DNA of 64,000 bases from Chitinophagaceae bacterium (GTDB taxonomy: Bacteria; Bacteroidota; Bacteroidia; Chitinophagales; Chitinophagaceae). The notes below the pieces were generated by a model that was given only the letters and a program-made list of their open reading frames with translations, ran no database searches and was not told the DNA's origin. Below, piece after piece: positions 37,711 to 46,684 of this stretch. The stretch's first letter is position 1. Each line of letters starts with the position of its first letter. The translations under genes and the position numbers were made by a program. Location of the stretch: assembly GCA_019747705.1 (NCBI GenBank), contig JAIEQM010000004.1, positions 1 to 64,000 on the forward strand, written 5' to 3'.

Positions 37711-38493
37711 TTAATTTGTTTCTGATAATGATGTATGCAAAATATTAGTGTTCACTTCTGCCGTGTCTTTTGCAATTCTTCCGTCCACTAATGTTATCAC
37801 CCTTCTTGCCCGGTCAATCACCCGCTGGTCGTGTGTGGAAAAAAGAAAGGTGATGTTTTCTTCTTTGTTCAGCAGCGCCATAATATCCAAAAGATTGGAA
37901 GCGGAAGCAGAGTCGAGATTGGCAGTTGGCTCATCTGCCAGTATAAACTGTGGTTTGCTTGCCAGCGCTCTTGCTACTGCCACTCTTTGCTGCTGGCCTC
38001 CTGAAAGTTTAGATGGCCGTACATTTAATTTATCTTCCAATCCAATCTCTTTAAATAGTTTTATCACCCTCTTGTTCCTTTCTTCCCTGTTCATCTTTTG
38101 CAGCTGCATAATAAACTCCACATTTTCTTTTGCTGTGAGTACCGGAATTAAATTGAATGACTGAAAGACGAAGCCAATATTCCGCAGCCTGAAATCAATT
38201 AATTCATTGGCTGAAAGTTTGGTGATATCAACCCCGTTGATAATAATATTTCCTTCATCAGGTTTATCCAATCCGCCAATCATGTTCAGCAATGTTGTTT
38301 TACCGGAACCGGATGGGCCCACAAGGGCAGTAAATTCTCCCCGTTCTAAATGCAGGTGTACATTGTTGACTGCATATACAGGAATTGTTTTAGAGTTATA
38401 AACTTTACTGATATTATGGGCGTCAATAACAGCAGCCCCTCTCTCGGTCTCTCCCCGAAGGGAAGAGAGGCCGGGCATTTGTTCTTTTTTCAT
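37711..38493 (-). CDS. ABC transporter ATP-binding protein, LolD/MacB type
   Basis: A 260-residue ATPase with Walker A (LVGPSGSGKTTLLN), Q-loop (GFVFQSFNLIPVLTAKENV), signature LSGGQQQRVAVARAL, Walker B (FILADEPTANLDS) and H-loop (FLFSTHDQRV). This is the LolD/MacB/FtsE type that powers FtsX-like permeases, two of which lie upstream in the operon. Residues about 6-20 (MPGLSSLRGETERGA) are encoded by a palindromic DNA repeat and have no counterpart in normal LolD proteins, whose start would correspond to AVIDAHNISKVY. Confidence 0.92.
   Translation of the reverse strand: MKKEQMPGLSSLRGETERGAAVIDAHNISKVYNSKTIPVYAVNNVHLHLERGEFTALVGPSGSGKTTLLNMIGGLDKPDEGNIIINGVDITKLSANELIDFRLRNIGFVFQSFNLIPVLTAKENVEFIMQLQKMNREERNKRVIKLFKEIGLEDKLNVRPSKLSGGQQQRVAVARALASKPQFILADEPTANLDSASASNLLDIMALLNKEENITFLFSTHDQRVIDRARRVITLVDGRIAKDTAEVNTNILHTSLSETN
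38435..38472. repeat. Palindromic repeat inside the 5' end of the ABC ATPase gene
   Basis: The coding strand forms a hairpin: CCTCTCT pairs with AGAGAGG and the inner CCC/GGG closes over TTC. It resembles the CCTC..GGAGGGG-type repeats elsewhere in the window. It adds about 13 codons in frame without a stop. Confidence 0.65.
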
Positions 38494-38579
38494 CTTTAGT
38501 AATTTAGCATTTCAACACTTTGTTCTTTATTCAACATTATATATTCAAAATCATTTTCAAATACCAGGGTCTTAACAAG

Positions 38580-38611
38580 TCCCTTCTTTTGGAGGGGATT
38601 TAGGGGAGGCC
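38580..38611. repeat. REP-like repeat forming the 3' end of the permease gene
   Basis: The sequence GTCCCTTCTTTTGGAGGGG with following TTTAGGGGAGGCC is a hairpin-forming repeat of the same broad class. The last three codons (G-L-P) and the TAA stop of the permease lie inside it. Confidence 0.55.
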
Positions 38612-39820
38612 CTGAAGCGCTTCTACCGGTTTTAACCTCAATGCTTTAATTGCCGGAAACAAACAGGAAAGAATGGCTGTTATAAAAACAATCAGCATTA
38701 CTCCCAAAAACTTATCTGCCGGAAACTCCGGATAAATTACAGTGCTGTATCCAAAACTGCTCATCATTTCCTTACCCATGCCGGATAAATCCAATCCATG
38801 TTTACTGTAATAATTTGTTGCCAGCCAGCCAATCAAAATGCCAACGGGTGTTCCCGCAAGTGTTAGAAAAATTGTTTCGAGCAATACCAATAAAAATATT
38901 TTCACTTTGTTGGTACCCAGCGCCACCATCATTCCAATTTCCCTTGTGCGTTCCAGTATGGCCATCAGCATGGTATTGATGATGCCGAATGCCAGTGCAA
39001 ACATGATAATGGTCATGAGGATATAAGAAAGCTGGTCGGTTGTTTTTACCAGCAAATCTGTTTCAGGCGAAATTTCTTTCCATGATTCAATTTTGTAAGC
39101 GGGAAATCTTTGCAGCAGTTGTTGCTTAACGGCGGGCACATCTTCATCATTTTTTAGCAATAAAACAATTTCATGAAATGTGTTTCCTGTTGTGAGCAAC
39201 GCATTCATGTCGTGCATGGTAACATATACATTCCGTTCATCCAGCGGCGCATTGGCGCTTTGATAGATAGCAGCCACACGAAATGCTCCTGACACAATAC
39301 TTCCTGAAGTATCAGTAAACGTAAGCACCAGTTTTGAACCTGTTTTCAGCTTCATTTTATTTGCCAGTTTTTTCCCAATCATCACTTCATTTTTCTTGGC
39401 ACTGTCAAAAACTTTTCCTTCAATTATTTTTTGCTTTAGTTGTGATGCTTCATATTCCTGTTCAGGAATTATGCCGTTTATCTGCACACCGGCGCTGCCG
39501 GTGGTGGTGGCAAGCATACCTTTGGTTACACTTCTTGGCGCTGCTGTTTTTACACCGGGCAGCTTTCTGATGTCATTCAATACCCTCTCACCATTAACAA
39601 TAGTAAATTTTGGTTCATAATCTTTTTTGAAGTTTACATCATGCACTTGTATATGTCCCGCTTCTGCATCAATAGTAGTTCGTATGCGGCTCTTCATCAT
39701 GCCTTTGTACAATGCGAGCACAGCAATGCCTGCAAAAAGCCCTATTGCTATTGATAACATGATAACAATGCTCCGCATTTTGTTGCGCCAGATATTCCGC
39801 CAGGCCATTATAAAAATCAT
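38600..39820 (-). CDS. FtsX/MacB-type ABC permease, copy 1
   Basis: A 406-residue inner-membrane permease. One N-terminal helix (MRSIVIMLSIAIGLFAGIAVLALY) follows MIFIMAWRNIWRNK. A large periplasmic domain covers about residues 45-265. Three C-terminal helices include the FtsX-domain motif (MTIIMFALAFGIINTMLMAILERTREIGMMVALG). This is the LolC/LolE/MacB topology used for mechanotransmission to periplasmic partners. It lies 16 bp from its paralogue, and the two probably form a heterodimer with the LolD-type ATPase. Confidence 0.9.
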   Translation of the reverse strand: MIFIMAWRNIWRNKMRSIVIMLSIAIGLFAGIAVLALYKGMMKSRIRTTIDAEAGHIQVHDVNFKKDYEPKFTIVNGERVLNDIRKLPGVKTAAPRSVTKGMLATTTGSAGVQINGIIPEQEYEASQLKQKIIEGKVFDSAKKNEVMIGKKLANKMKLKTGSKLVLTFTDTSGSIVSGAFRVAAIYQSANAPLDERNVYVTMHDMNALLTTGNTFHEIVLLLKNDEDVPAVKQQLLQRFPAYKIESWKEISPETDLLVKTTDQLSYILMTIIMFALAFGIINTMLMAILERTREIGMMVALGTNKVKIFLLVLLETIFLTLAGTPVGILIGWLATNYYSKHGLDLSGMGKEMMSSFGYSTVIYPEFPADKFLGVMLIVFITAILSCLFPAIKALRLKPVEALQGLP

Positions 39821-39836
39821 AGTTCAATTTTTGTAT

Positions 39837-41054
39837 TTATTTTTTCATTGCGGCAACGGGGTTCAGCCGCATGGCTTTGTACATGGGATACAGCGATAAA
39901 ATCAAACCGATAATTAAAACAATAATTCCCTGCCGTATAAAATTGGATGCATCAACAGATGTTGGAAAAATGGGTTCAAAGCCAAACCGCTCGTAGGTCT
40001 CTGCCGTTTCGCCGCCAATTTTTATCGGGTGCCTGTTGAAATAATAAACGAGTGGTATGCTTGCAGCAATACCCAATATACAACCTGCCAATACCGTCAT
40101 TACCGATTCAATTAATAACAACAGCATCAATTTTATTTTTTTCATACCAATAGCCACCAGCATACCCATTTCAAATTTTCGTTCCACCATCATCATGAGT
40201 AAAGTTCCGAAAATGCCAAAGCAGATGAGCATGTATAACACACCCTGTACATATTTGGCATTGCTGGTGTCTGTTTTTATATGTTGTTTGATGTCCGGTA
40301 TAAGCTGGCCCCATGTTAATACTTCGTAATTGCTGCCTAATGCTGCAGCAACTGTTTTAGCTGTTGATTCAGGAACTTTTGTATTGTGTAAGGAAAGCAC
40401 ATAAGAAGTTATCATGCCATAAGCGCTGTAAAAATCCTGCGCTGTTGCCAATGGCATAAACAATGTTTTATCATTTAAATCCGGCGAGCCGAATTTTAAT
40501 AATCCTTTGATACGATATTTGCCCGCTGCTGTAGCGCCATGATAACCCTGGCCAATCAACACAATGGTGTCGTTCAATTTTAATTTTAACCGTTCGGCCA
40601 GTCCCTGTGCCAGCAGTACAGCATTGTCATCATCTTTAATATAATTACCCTGTACGATTTTATTTTTTAGCGAAGTGATTTGATTCTCTTTTTCGGGATG
40701 AATACCCACCACCAAACAACCTTTGGTGATTTCTTCTGCAGATACTAATGCAAACGATTCTAATCTGGGTGTAACACCGCTTACATTTTTATCCTGCAAT
40801 ATCTTTTGTTCTGTTTGTGCAGATGCTTCAAAACTATTGTCCAGAATTTGCTCATCCTGGTAGCCTTGCTTGTGCACCTGTACATAACCTGTGTAAAAAC
40901 TTACCACGTTTTTTACCAGGTTGTCAAAAATGCCATCCCGTAAACTGCTGGTGGCAACAGATAAAATAACCGCAAAGAAAATAGCCGCCATTGTGATGAT
41001 GGTTCGGTTGCGGTTACGCCACATATTTTTCCAGGCAAGTTTTAGCAAAAACAT
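39837..41054 (-). CDS. FtsX/MacB-type ABC permease, copy 2
   Basis: A 405-residue permease with the same topology as copy 1. It starts MFLLKLAWKNMWRNRNRTIITMAAIFFAVI and has a periplasmic domain. The FtsX motif GVLYMLICFGIFGTLLMMMVERKFEMGMLVAIGMKK and two further helices follow. The longer frame begins at a TTG; ATG 41054 matches the paralogue's start and is preferred. Its start lies 58 bp below the stop of the LolA-like gene. Confidence 0.9.
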   Translation of the reverse strand: MFLLKLAWKNMWRNRNRTIITMAAIFFAVILSVATSSLRDGIFDNLVKNVVSFYTGYVQVHKQGYQDEQILDNSFEASAQTEQKILQDKNVSGVTPRLESFALVSAEEITKGCLVVGIHPEKENQITSLKNKIVQGNYIKDDDNAVLLAQGLAERLKLKLNDTIVLIGQGYHGATAAGKYRIKGLLKFGSPDLNDKTLFMPLATAQDFYSAYGMITSYVLSLHNTKVPESTAKTVAAALGSNYEVLTWGQLIPDIKQHIKTDTSNAKYVQGVLYMLICFGIFGTLLMMMVERKFEMGMLVAIGMKKIKLMLLLLIESVMTVLAGCILGIAASIPLVYYFNRHPIKIGGETAETYERFGFEPIFPTSVDASNFIRQGIIVLIIGLILSLYPMYKAMRLNPVAAMKK

Positions 41055-41112
41055 ATTCTGATTTTTTTGTTCTGTAACCGCCGTAAAGGTTGTCAACCGC
41101 TGACGGGGTTAG

Positions 41113-41850
41113 TTAACTAACGGTTTTCATTTTTTCTGCTGTAAAAAAGCCATCTTCAATTGGCCGGTTATATTTAATAGAACGGTAAATCATTTCTGTT
41201 TTTTGATTTTTTTTATCTGCCGGTATCATCTCAAAACGTGTTGGTATCAGCCTGCTGTCCATCATTTTTACATCATACGCATTCATGATATTGATGAGAG
41301 TGCCGTCTTCATCATAAAATTTGGTATGCAGCTCCAGGAAATCTTTTTTATCAATGCATACAATCAGTTTGCCCCACACTACGGCCGCTTCGGGCTTTGG
41401 AATCATTTGAATGATGTAACAGTTTCTGTCCTGTATAACTGTATCACCAATTATACTGTGGTTGTAATCATTGACTATGGATGATTCTTTTACCAAATCA
41501 TCATTGGTAAAATCGGTTCCCATCCAGCTCTGGCTCATCATGGATGGCGGCAGTTTGATGGTTCGTTCCAGTGAAGGCATCCAGTTCCACACTTCTTTTT
41601 TACGTTTAAGAAAAACAATGCCTTTGTCTTTTGCGGGAGATTGAACCAGTATCATGGAAAAATCGCTTCCTTTCATCCATGCTTTTACATCCATACTTCT
41701 AGTCCATGTGGGACGGATAGTTTTAATAGTGAGTTCCACCTGGGAAGTAGCGCCTCTCATTTTTTCATCAGCCTTCTGAACAATTTCTTTGGCAGACTGT
41801 GCTGATGTTTGCAAAGCAAACAAACAAGATATTAAGAATGATAATTTCAT
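41113..41850 (-). CDS. LolA-like outer-membrane lipoprotein-sorting protein
   Basis: A 245-residue exported protein. Residues 1-18 form a signal peptide (MKLSFLISCLFALQTSAQ). The rest has the fold pattern of LolA-like proteins of the PF17131 type (AKEIVQKADEKMRGATSQVELTIKTIRP, then KDKGIVFLKRKKEVWNWMPSLERTIKLPPSMMSQSWMGTDF). Such proteins carry a lipid or lipoprotein in a hydrophobic cavity between membranes. A longer frame exists, but ATG 41850 gives the signal peptide and leaves the operator upstream. It is the first gene of a six-gene operon. Confidence 0.85.
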   Translation of the reverse strand: MKLSFLISCLFALQTSAQSAKEIVQKADEKMRGATSQVELTIKTIRPTWTRSMDVKAWMKGSDFSMILVQSPAKDKGIVFLKRKKEVWNWMPSLERTIKLPPSMMSQSWMGTDFTNDDLVKESSIVNDYNHSIIGDTVIQDRNCYIIQMIPKPEAAVVWGKLIVCIDKKDFLELHTKFYDEDGTLINIMNAYDVKMMDSRLIPTRFEMIPADKKNQKTEMIYRSIKYNRPIEDGFFTAEKMKTVS

Positions 41851-41896
41851 GGTGTTTACTAACAAAGCAAGATATGCCGTGGAGGTGTTGTAAATG

Positions 41897-41910
41897 ATGA
41901 TGCCTGTCAC
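41897..41910 (-). promoter_or_regulatory. FNR/CRP-like box of the LolA-like/ABC/P-type ATPase operon
   Basis: On the minus strand GTGACAGGCATCAT keeps the TGACA-N3-ATCA core. Exactly 22 nt later is TATCTTGC (41867-41874), a -7-like element, 16 nt before the start codon. Confidence 0.6.
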
Positions 41911-42071
41911 AGTTTCTTTTGACATTCATTTGTATGGCATCGCTTTGCAAAATGATTTCGGTTGCCTCGCTGCAGCGCCGCCATCAATAACCATACAGGT
42001 ACAGGTAAAATTGATTACTGCTTTGCCTCCGGCAACATACACCCTTATTGCCTGCATCATTATGTATTGGT

Positions 42072-43175
42072 TTACCCTGATACCTGCAAAGGTTCCTTTC
42101 TTCCCAACTCCTTTAATCGTTTGATATGTGAACGGAGTGCATCAGCAAAAGTTGGTTTCAAATTATAGGTAAAGCCAAATTCTTTTGCAGTTTTTTCCAC
42201 AATAGGCGCAATTTTCCGGTAATGAATATGGCAGATATTGGAAAATAAATGATGCTCAATCTGAAAGTTCAACCCTCCGATATACCAGTTGAGAAAAAGA
42301 TTGTTTCTTGCAAAGTCGGATGTGGTACGCAATTCATGAACCGCCCATTCGCAATGGATGATTCCTTCGCTGTTGGACGCCAGTTGTTCAGCTCCTTCCA
42401 CCACGTGTGCCATTTGAAAAACAGTGCTTAAGATGCAGCCCGCCGTCCAGTGCATGATGAAGAACCCCAGCAGCGCCTGCCACCAGGCAAACGGAGTAAA
42501 TAATATTGGAAGGCCAATAAAAACAAAGAGGTAAATAACTTTCACCAAAACCATTTTAAAATATTGAAACGCCGGGTTGCCGCCATGTTTCCCGGTGAGG
42601 CCTGCGTTATTGTATTCGGCCAGTTGCGTAAAATCTTTGATGAGTTTGGAAATGGTCATCAACCCATAAAAGAAAAAAGCATGAATATGCTGATGGCGGT
42701 GAATTTTTTTAAGTGGTGCAAATGCTGATAACCTGATAGGCCCTCTTGATGCAATGTCCTGGTCGTAGCCATCAATATTTGTATAAGTATGATGTAAAAT
42801 ATTATGCTGTATTTTCCAGTTCAAAACATTGCTGCCCAGCAAATACATCGTGCTGCCTAAAAGTTTGTTTACCCATGGCTTGCCGGAATAAGAGCCATGC
42901 ACGGCATCATGCATCACACACATGCCAATGCCTGCCATGCCAATGCCAATAATAACTGTTAACAACATTGCAACCCATGCATTCATTGGTATTGTAAATA
43001 TCATTATGAAAGGGGCAATGTAAACAGAAAGCATTACTGCGGTTTGAACACCCAGCGCCCAATTGCCTTTTGTTGAAATACCCTTTTCTTTGAACCAGGC
43101 ATGTACATTTTTCCGCAGCGCTGCTGAAAATTCTTTTTGCTGTTTATCTGTGCAAACGAATTTTATTGTTTTCAT
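42072..43175 (-). CDS. Acyl-CoA/acyl-lipid desaturase (delta-6 desaturase-like)
   Basis: A 367-residue membrane desaturase with all three histidine boxes: HDAVHGS, HNILHHTYTN and the QxxHH form QIEHHLF. The Gln in the third box is characteristic of front-end (delta-5/delta-6) and linoleoyl-CoA-type desaturases, although bacterial members vary in position specificity. Hydrophobic helices lie between the boxes. It starts at ATG 43175 (MKTIKFVCTDKQQ); a longer upstream frame would cover the operator. Desaturases need oxygen, so a low-oxygen-linked box here would be interesting. It is transcribed alone. Confidence 0.88.
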   Translation of the reverse strand: MKTIKFVCTDKQQKEFSAALRKNVHAWFKEKGISTKGNWALGVQTAVMLSVYIAPFIMIFTIPMNAWVAMLLTVIIGIGMAGIGMCVMHDAVHGSYSGKPWVNKLLGSTMYLLGSNVLNWKIQHNILHHTYTNIDGYDQDIASRGPIRLSAFAPLKKIHRHQHIHAFFFYGLMTISKLIKDFTQLAEYNNAGLTGKHGGNPAFQYFKMVLVKVIYLFVFIGLPILFTPFAWWQALLGFFIMHWTAGCILSTVFQMAHVVEGAEQLASNSEGIIHCEWAVHELRTTSDFARNNLFLNWYIGGLNFQIEHHLFSNICHIHYRKIAPIVEKTAKEFGFTYNLKPTFADALRSHIKRLKELGRKEPLQVSG

Positions 43176-43226
43176 ACCCACTGTTGTTTTGCAGTTTAAA
43201 AATACACTTTGGAATAAAAAACAACA

Positions 43227-43240
43227 ATGACAGTAATCAT
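43227..43240 (-). promoter_or_regulatory. FNR/CRP-like box upstream of the desaturase gene
   Basis: ATGACAGTAATCAT keeps the TGACA-N3-ATCA core. On the minus strand TATTTTTA (43197-43204, seven of eight -7 positions) follows after exactly 22 nt. Confidence 0.5.
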
Positions 43241-43382
43241 ACATTGTCTTGAAAAAAGCTGCAGCTGAAACATACCTGTTCAACAATAGGTATTGATGGA
43301 TTGCAAAACATCTGCTGAAGTTTTTTTAAGATACGCAAGTAATATATGCAAGGCTTAAAATTATCCTGTTCATTTTTATTTT

Positions 43383-44135
43383 CTATCTGGCCACCGCACC
43401 GCCATCAATCACCATCTCAGCGCCGGTCATAAATGAAGACTCATCAGAAGCAAGGTATAAAGCGGCCCATGCAATTTCCATTGGATTGGCCATACGGCCC
43501 TGCGGACTCATGTTCTTAACTATTTCATCCATGCCCGGCGCTTTTATTAAATCTTCAGTCATAGGCGTGAGTACACCGCCCGGACAAATTGCATTGGCCC
43601 TGATATTATCTTTTGCAAATGTTACAGCTATATCTTTGGTAAGCATGATCAATCCGCCTTTGGATGCTGAATAAGCGGCGCCGTTACCGCCCACCAATCC
43701 TGCAATGGAAGCAATATTTATGATTGAGCCACCACCATTTTTTTTTATGACGGGAATACAATTTTTGCAACCCAAAAATGAACCGGTAAGATTTACAGCT
43801 ATCACTTTATCCCAAAGTTCTTTTGTGGTTTGCTCACAATCTGTAAAACCGGGATAGATGCCTGCGTTATTTACCAGAATATCCAGTTTGCCAAAAAGCG
43901 AAATAGTTTTGCTGATGATAGTTTTCCAATCTTCATTATTAGTTATATCATGAACAGCATACTCCATTTGCAAACCATCGGCCTTAGCTGCCTGCACCCA
44001 TGCTTTTAGTTTTGTTTCCCGGTTATCTGTTGCCATTACTTTTGCACCTTCCTCCGCAAATAGTTTTGCTTCTGCTGCACCCATACCACCGGCGGCGCCT
44101 GTAACAATTGCCACTTTATTTTTAAGACGGTTCAT
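43383..44135 (-). CDS. Short-chain dehydrogenase/reductase
   Basis: A 250-residue classical SDR. The NAD(P)-binding motif is TGAAGGMGAAEAKLF, with Asp in VMATDNRE suggesting a preference for NAD. NNAG is at LDILVNNAGIYPG, the catalytic Ser is in NIASIAG, and YxxxK is AAYSASKGG. The C-terminal VIDGGAVAR is typical. The substrate is unknown. A perfect FNR-consensus box lies 48 nt upstream, so it belongs to the box-bearing set. Confidence 0.92.
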   Translation of the reverse strand: MNRLKNKVAIVTGAAGGMGAAEAKLFAEEGAKVMATDNRETKLKAWVQAAKADGLQMEYAVHDITNNEDWKTIISKTISLFGKLDILVNNAGIYPGFTDCEQTTKELWDKVIAVNLTGSFLGCKNCIPVIKKNGGGSIINIASIAGLVGGNGAAYSASKGGLIMLTKDIAVTFAKDNIRANAICPGGVLTPMTEDLIKAPGMDEIVKNMSPQGRMANPMEIAWAALYLASDESSFMTGAEMVIDGGAVAR

Positions 44136-44183
44136 AAAATGCTTTTTAAAAAATAAATATTGTTTTATTTGGCGGGATATGGA

Positions 44184-44197
44184 TTGATGGCCATCAA
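44184..44197 (-). promoter_or_regulatory. Perfect FNR-consensus box upstream of the SDR gene
   Basis: TTGATGGCCATCAA is an exact TTGAT-N4-ATCAA palindrome. A weaker -7-like TATTTATT follows on the minus strand after 24 nt (44152-44159). Confidence 0.65.
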
Positions 44198-44325
44198 AGT
44201 AAGCAATGAGAATGGTTAAGCTTTAGCGGTTATTCTCAAAACAATTCAAAAAAAGAAACATATGAATTAATGCAGGCAACAGGGGGAAAACAACAAATTG
44301 AGAAATAGGATAAAGTTGCAGCGAT

Positions 44326-44691
44326 TTAAGACAGGATTTTATTCACCTTTGCCTGCATATCTTCCCAGGAGAAAGGTTTTACAATATAATCGTCAGCGCC
44401 CATTTGCATACCCCATTCAATTTCTTTTTTTTCGGCAGATGCCGTAAAGAAAATAAACTTTGAATGATTAAGTGATGGCTGCTTTCGTACATATTCCAGC
44501 ATGTGGTAGCCATCCATTACAGGCATTTGAATATCACATAAAATTAAATCGGGTAATTGCTGAAGGGCCATCTGGCAACCTTCATTGCCATCACAGGCAG
44601 ATAAAACAGTATAATGGTCAAGCTCCAGCAGTTCGGCTAAATTTTCTCTTATATGTAAGTTATCCTCAACAATAAGAATTTTGCTGTTCAT
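44326..44691 (-). CDS. Stand-alone receiver-domain response regulator
   Basis: A 121-residue CheY-like protein consisting of a receiver domain only. The acidic pair is in LIVEDN, the phospho-acceptor is Asp53 (LILCDIQMP), the conserved Thr is in FFTASAE and the Lys in VKPFS. It is clearly similar to the receiver part of the REC-CRP protein (both have the pattern ENLAELLELDHYTV). It could compete for the same histidine kinase or act as a phosphate sink. ATG 44691 is preferred to a longer frame. No FNR-like box was found upstream. Confidence 0.9.
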   Translation of the reverse strand: MNSKILIVEDNLHIRENLAELLELDHYTVLSACDGNEGCQMALQQLPDLILCDIQMPVMDGYHMLEYVRKQPSLNHSKFIFFTASAEKKEIEWGMQMGADDYIVKPFSWEDMQAKVNKILS

Positions 44692-44817
44692 AATTGTGAG
44701 TTTTGTTTGAAAGGAACAGCAAGGTAGGAACAAAAATTAAGCCGGCAAGTTTAATTTTGCAAGTAAGTTTAAAGATAACATTGAGGCAAAGCAGCCGCAA
44801 ATCAACAAAAATTTGCT

Positions 44818-45813
44818 TTATTTTTTGTTTTGGCCTTCCATTTTTTGCTTTTCCAGCTTTCTGAAATAGCCACGTAAAAAAATACTGTGTTTGAGTGCTT
44901 CCATATTCTGGTTAAAATTGTCGGTTCCTTTTTGAATATTGTACAAGCTGCTATTGAGCTTTTGTACCATTGCTGAATCCCGCAGTATTGCATGTGCCGG
45001 GCCCTTGCCATTGTTGATATCATTACGGATGCCGTTTACGATGTTTGTAATTTGCGCTGCCAGAGAATCGGCTCCGGTGCCAGCATTTTTAATTTTTGAA
45101 ACAGCGTCGGTAAGATTATTGGCAAAAGCAGAATCCCTTAAAATCATACCTGCAGAGCCTTTCCCATTTTTTACATCTGTAATAATGATGTTTAAAGAAC
45201 TCACCATTTCATTGGCTTTTACTGCAGCAGCACGTATATTGCCAACAGATGCTTTTACCTGCTGCGGTATGGACGCATCATTGAGCAATTGCCATAAACC
45301 ATTACTGCTGTTGTTAAGCCGTTGTGCAGTTATTTTTAATTCAGCGGCTATTACCGCCACATCCTGGTTGGTTTTGGAAAGTGTTTGCAACAACTCATCC
45401 GTGTCAATTGCTTTTTTTGTAACCAGCAAATCCCCGTCAACGGCAAGTGAACCCGGCTGTTTTGAGGGGATGATGTTTACCACTTTATTACCAACAAAGC
45501 CTTCTGTGCCAATAGAAACGATGGCATTCCTGCGGATGATGTTCTTCATGTTTTTATCCACCAGCAGGGTTACCTCAATAAGCGTATCATTTAAAATTGA
45601 AATTTTTTTAACGGTGCCCACTTCAATGCCGGCATACCTTACGTTATTACCTGCAACAAGACCCTGCACATGTTCAAACCTTGCTTTGAGTACATAGGTA
45701 GCGCCAAACAAACTCCGGTTTTTGCCAATCATATACAACAGCAGTATGAGGAAGAGTAAACCTCCTGCAACAAATGCACCCAGTTTAATATTATTGATAA
45801 TACGTTTTGCCAT
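44818..45813 (-). CDS. MlaD-family (MCE) lipid transport substrate-binding protein
   Basis: A 331-residue protein with one N-terminal membrane helix (LGAFVAGGLLFLILLLYMIG). An MCE domain follows (about 38-118: FEHVQGLVAGNNVRYAGIEVGTVKKI), then a long helical region with repeated GKGSAGMILRDSAFANNL and GKGPAHAILRDSAMVQKL segments. MlaD proteins form hexameric rings that pass phospholipids between an ABC transporter and periplasmic carriers. It is the last gene of an mlaE-mlaF-mlaD set, 2 bp after mlaF. No mlaC or mlaB gene is present here. Confidence 0.9.
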   Translation of the reverse strand: MAKRIINNIKLGAFVAGGLLFLILLLYMIGKNRSLFGATYVLKARFEHVQGLVAGNNVRYAGIEVGTVKKISILNDTLIEVTLLVDKNMKNIIRRNAIVSIGTEGFVGNKVVNIIPSKQPGSLAVDGDLLVTKKAIDTDELLQTLSKTNQDVAVIAAELKITAQRLNNSSNGLWQLLNDASIPQQVKASVGNIRAAAVKANEMVSSLNIIITDVKNGKGSAGMILRDSAFANNLTDAVSKIKNAGTGADSLAAQITNIVNGIRNDINNGKGPAHAILRDSAMVQKLNSSLYNIQKGTDNFNQNMEALKHSIFLRGYFRKLEKQKMEGQNKK

Positions 45814-45815
45814 AA

Positions 45816-46613
45816 TCAGATTCCTTCAAAAAATTGTTTCACCTTTGGGTCTGTGTTTTTTAAAAGTTGTTCAAAGTTGCCGCAGGCATAACACATTCCG
45901 TCCACCAGTATCACAATACGGTTGCCGGCTGTTCGTACACAGTTCATATCATGCGAAATAATGATGGAAGTTGTATTGTATTTCTGCTGTATTTCCATCA
46001 TAAGACCAATAATTTCTTTTCCTGTAATGGGGTCGAGACCGGTAGTGGGCTCATCATATAAAATAATTTCAGGTTTTAAGATGAGTGTGCGGGCCAGTGC
46101 AATACGTTTACGCATCCCACCGGAAAGTTCGGCAGGCATCATGTTTACTGTATGCGCAAGGCCCACATCTTCCAGCGATTCCATCACCATATCATTTACC
46201 TGCTGCTGCGAAACTTTTATCCAGTGGCGGCGTAATGGAAACTCCAGGTTCTGCCTCACCGTCATTGAATCATACAACGCATTGCTCTGAAATAAAAAAC
46301 CTGTTTTGGCTCTTATCTTATCCAGTTCCGTTTCATTAATACCGGTAATGCTTTTTCCAAACAGTTCAATATCTCCTTTATCGGGCTGCAGCAACCCAAT
46401 GATGCATTTGATTAATACGGATTTTCCCGAACCTGACTTACCCAGCACCACTACTGTTTCTCCTTTACTAACATCTAAATTAAAATCAACAAGTACATGA
46501 TTTTCTTTAAACGATTTGTACAGATGGCGGATGGATAAAACGGTTTCAGTTGTATCGTCTGTGTTTTTGTTTACAACGGCCTGCTGTTTGTTTATATCAT
46601 ATATCAGTGTCAT
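45816..46613 (-). CDS. ABC transporter ATP-binding protein, MlaF type
   Basis: A 265-residue ATPase with Walker A (VLGKSGSGKSVLIKC), Q-loop (TGFLFQSNALYDSMTVRQNLEF), signature ELSGGMRKRIALARTL and Walker B (IILYDEPTTGLDP). The SALYDSMTV-type Q-loop and GGMRKR signature are typical of MlaF/Ttg2A phospholipid transport ATPases. About 20 residues before VLSIRHLYKSF are not conserved. It is separated from the upstream permease by 204 bp containing a hairpin-rich repeat, so coupling between the two may be altered. Confidence 0.92.
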   Translation of the reverse strand: MTLIYDINKQQAVVNKNTDDTTETVLSIRHLYKSFKENHVLVDFNLDVSKGETVVVLGKSGSGKSVLIKCIIGLLQPDKGDIELFGKSITGINETELDKIRAKTGFLFQSNALYDSMTVRQNLEFPLRRHWIKVSQQQVNDMVMESLEDVGLAHTVNMMPAELSGGMRKRIALARTLILKPEIILYDEPTTGLDPITGKEIIGLMMEIQQKYNTTSIIISHDMNCVRTAGNRIVILVDGMCYACGNFEQLLKNTDPKVKQFFEGI

Positions 46614-46684
46614 GATTAAAATTTGCTGAGCTGCTTTTCATTGCTGATTATATTTATGCAGTTGATATGCTCCATGTTGTTAAG

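Noticed and set aside
44939..45697. 252-codon frame antisense to mlaD
   Set aside because: It is a shadow of the MlaD coding sequence with no recognisable domain; the MlaD protein is well supported.
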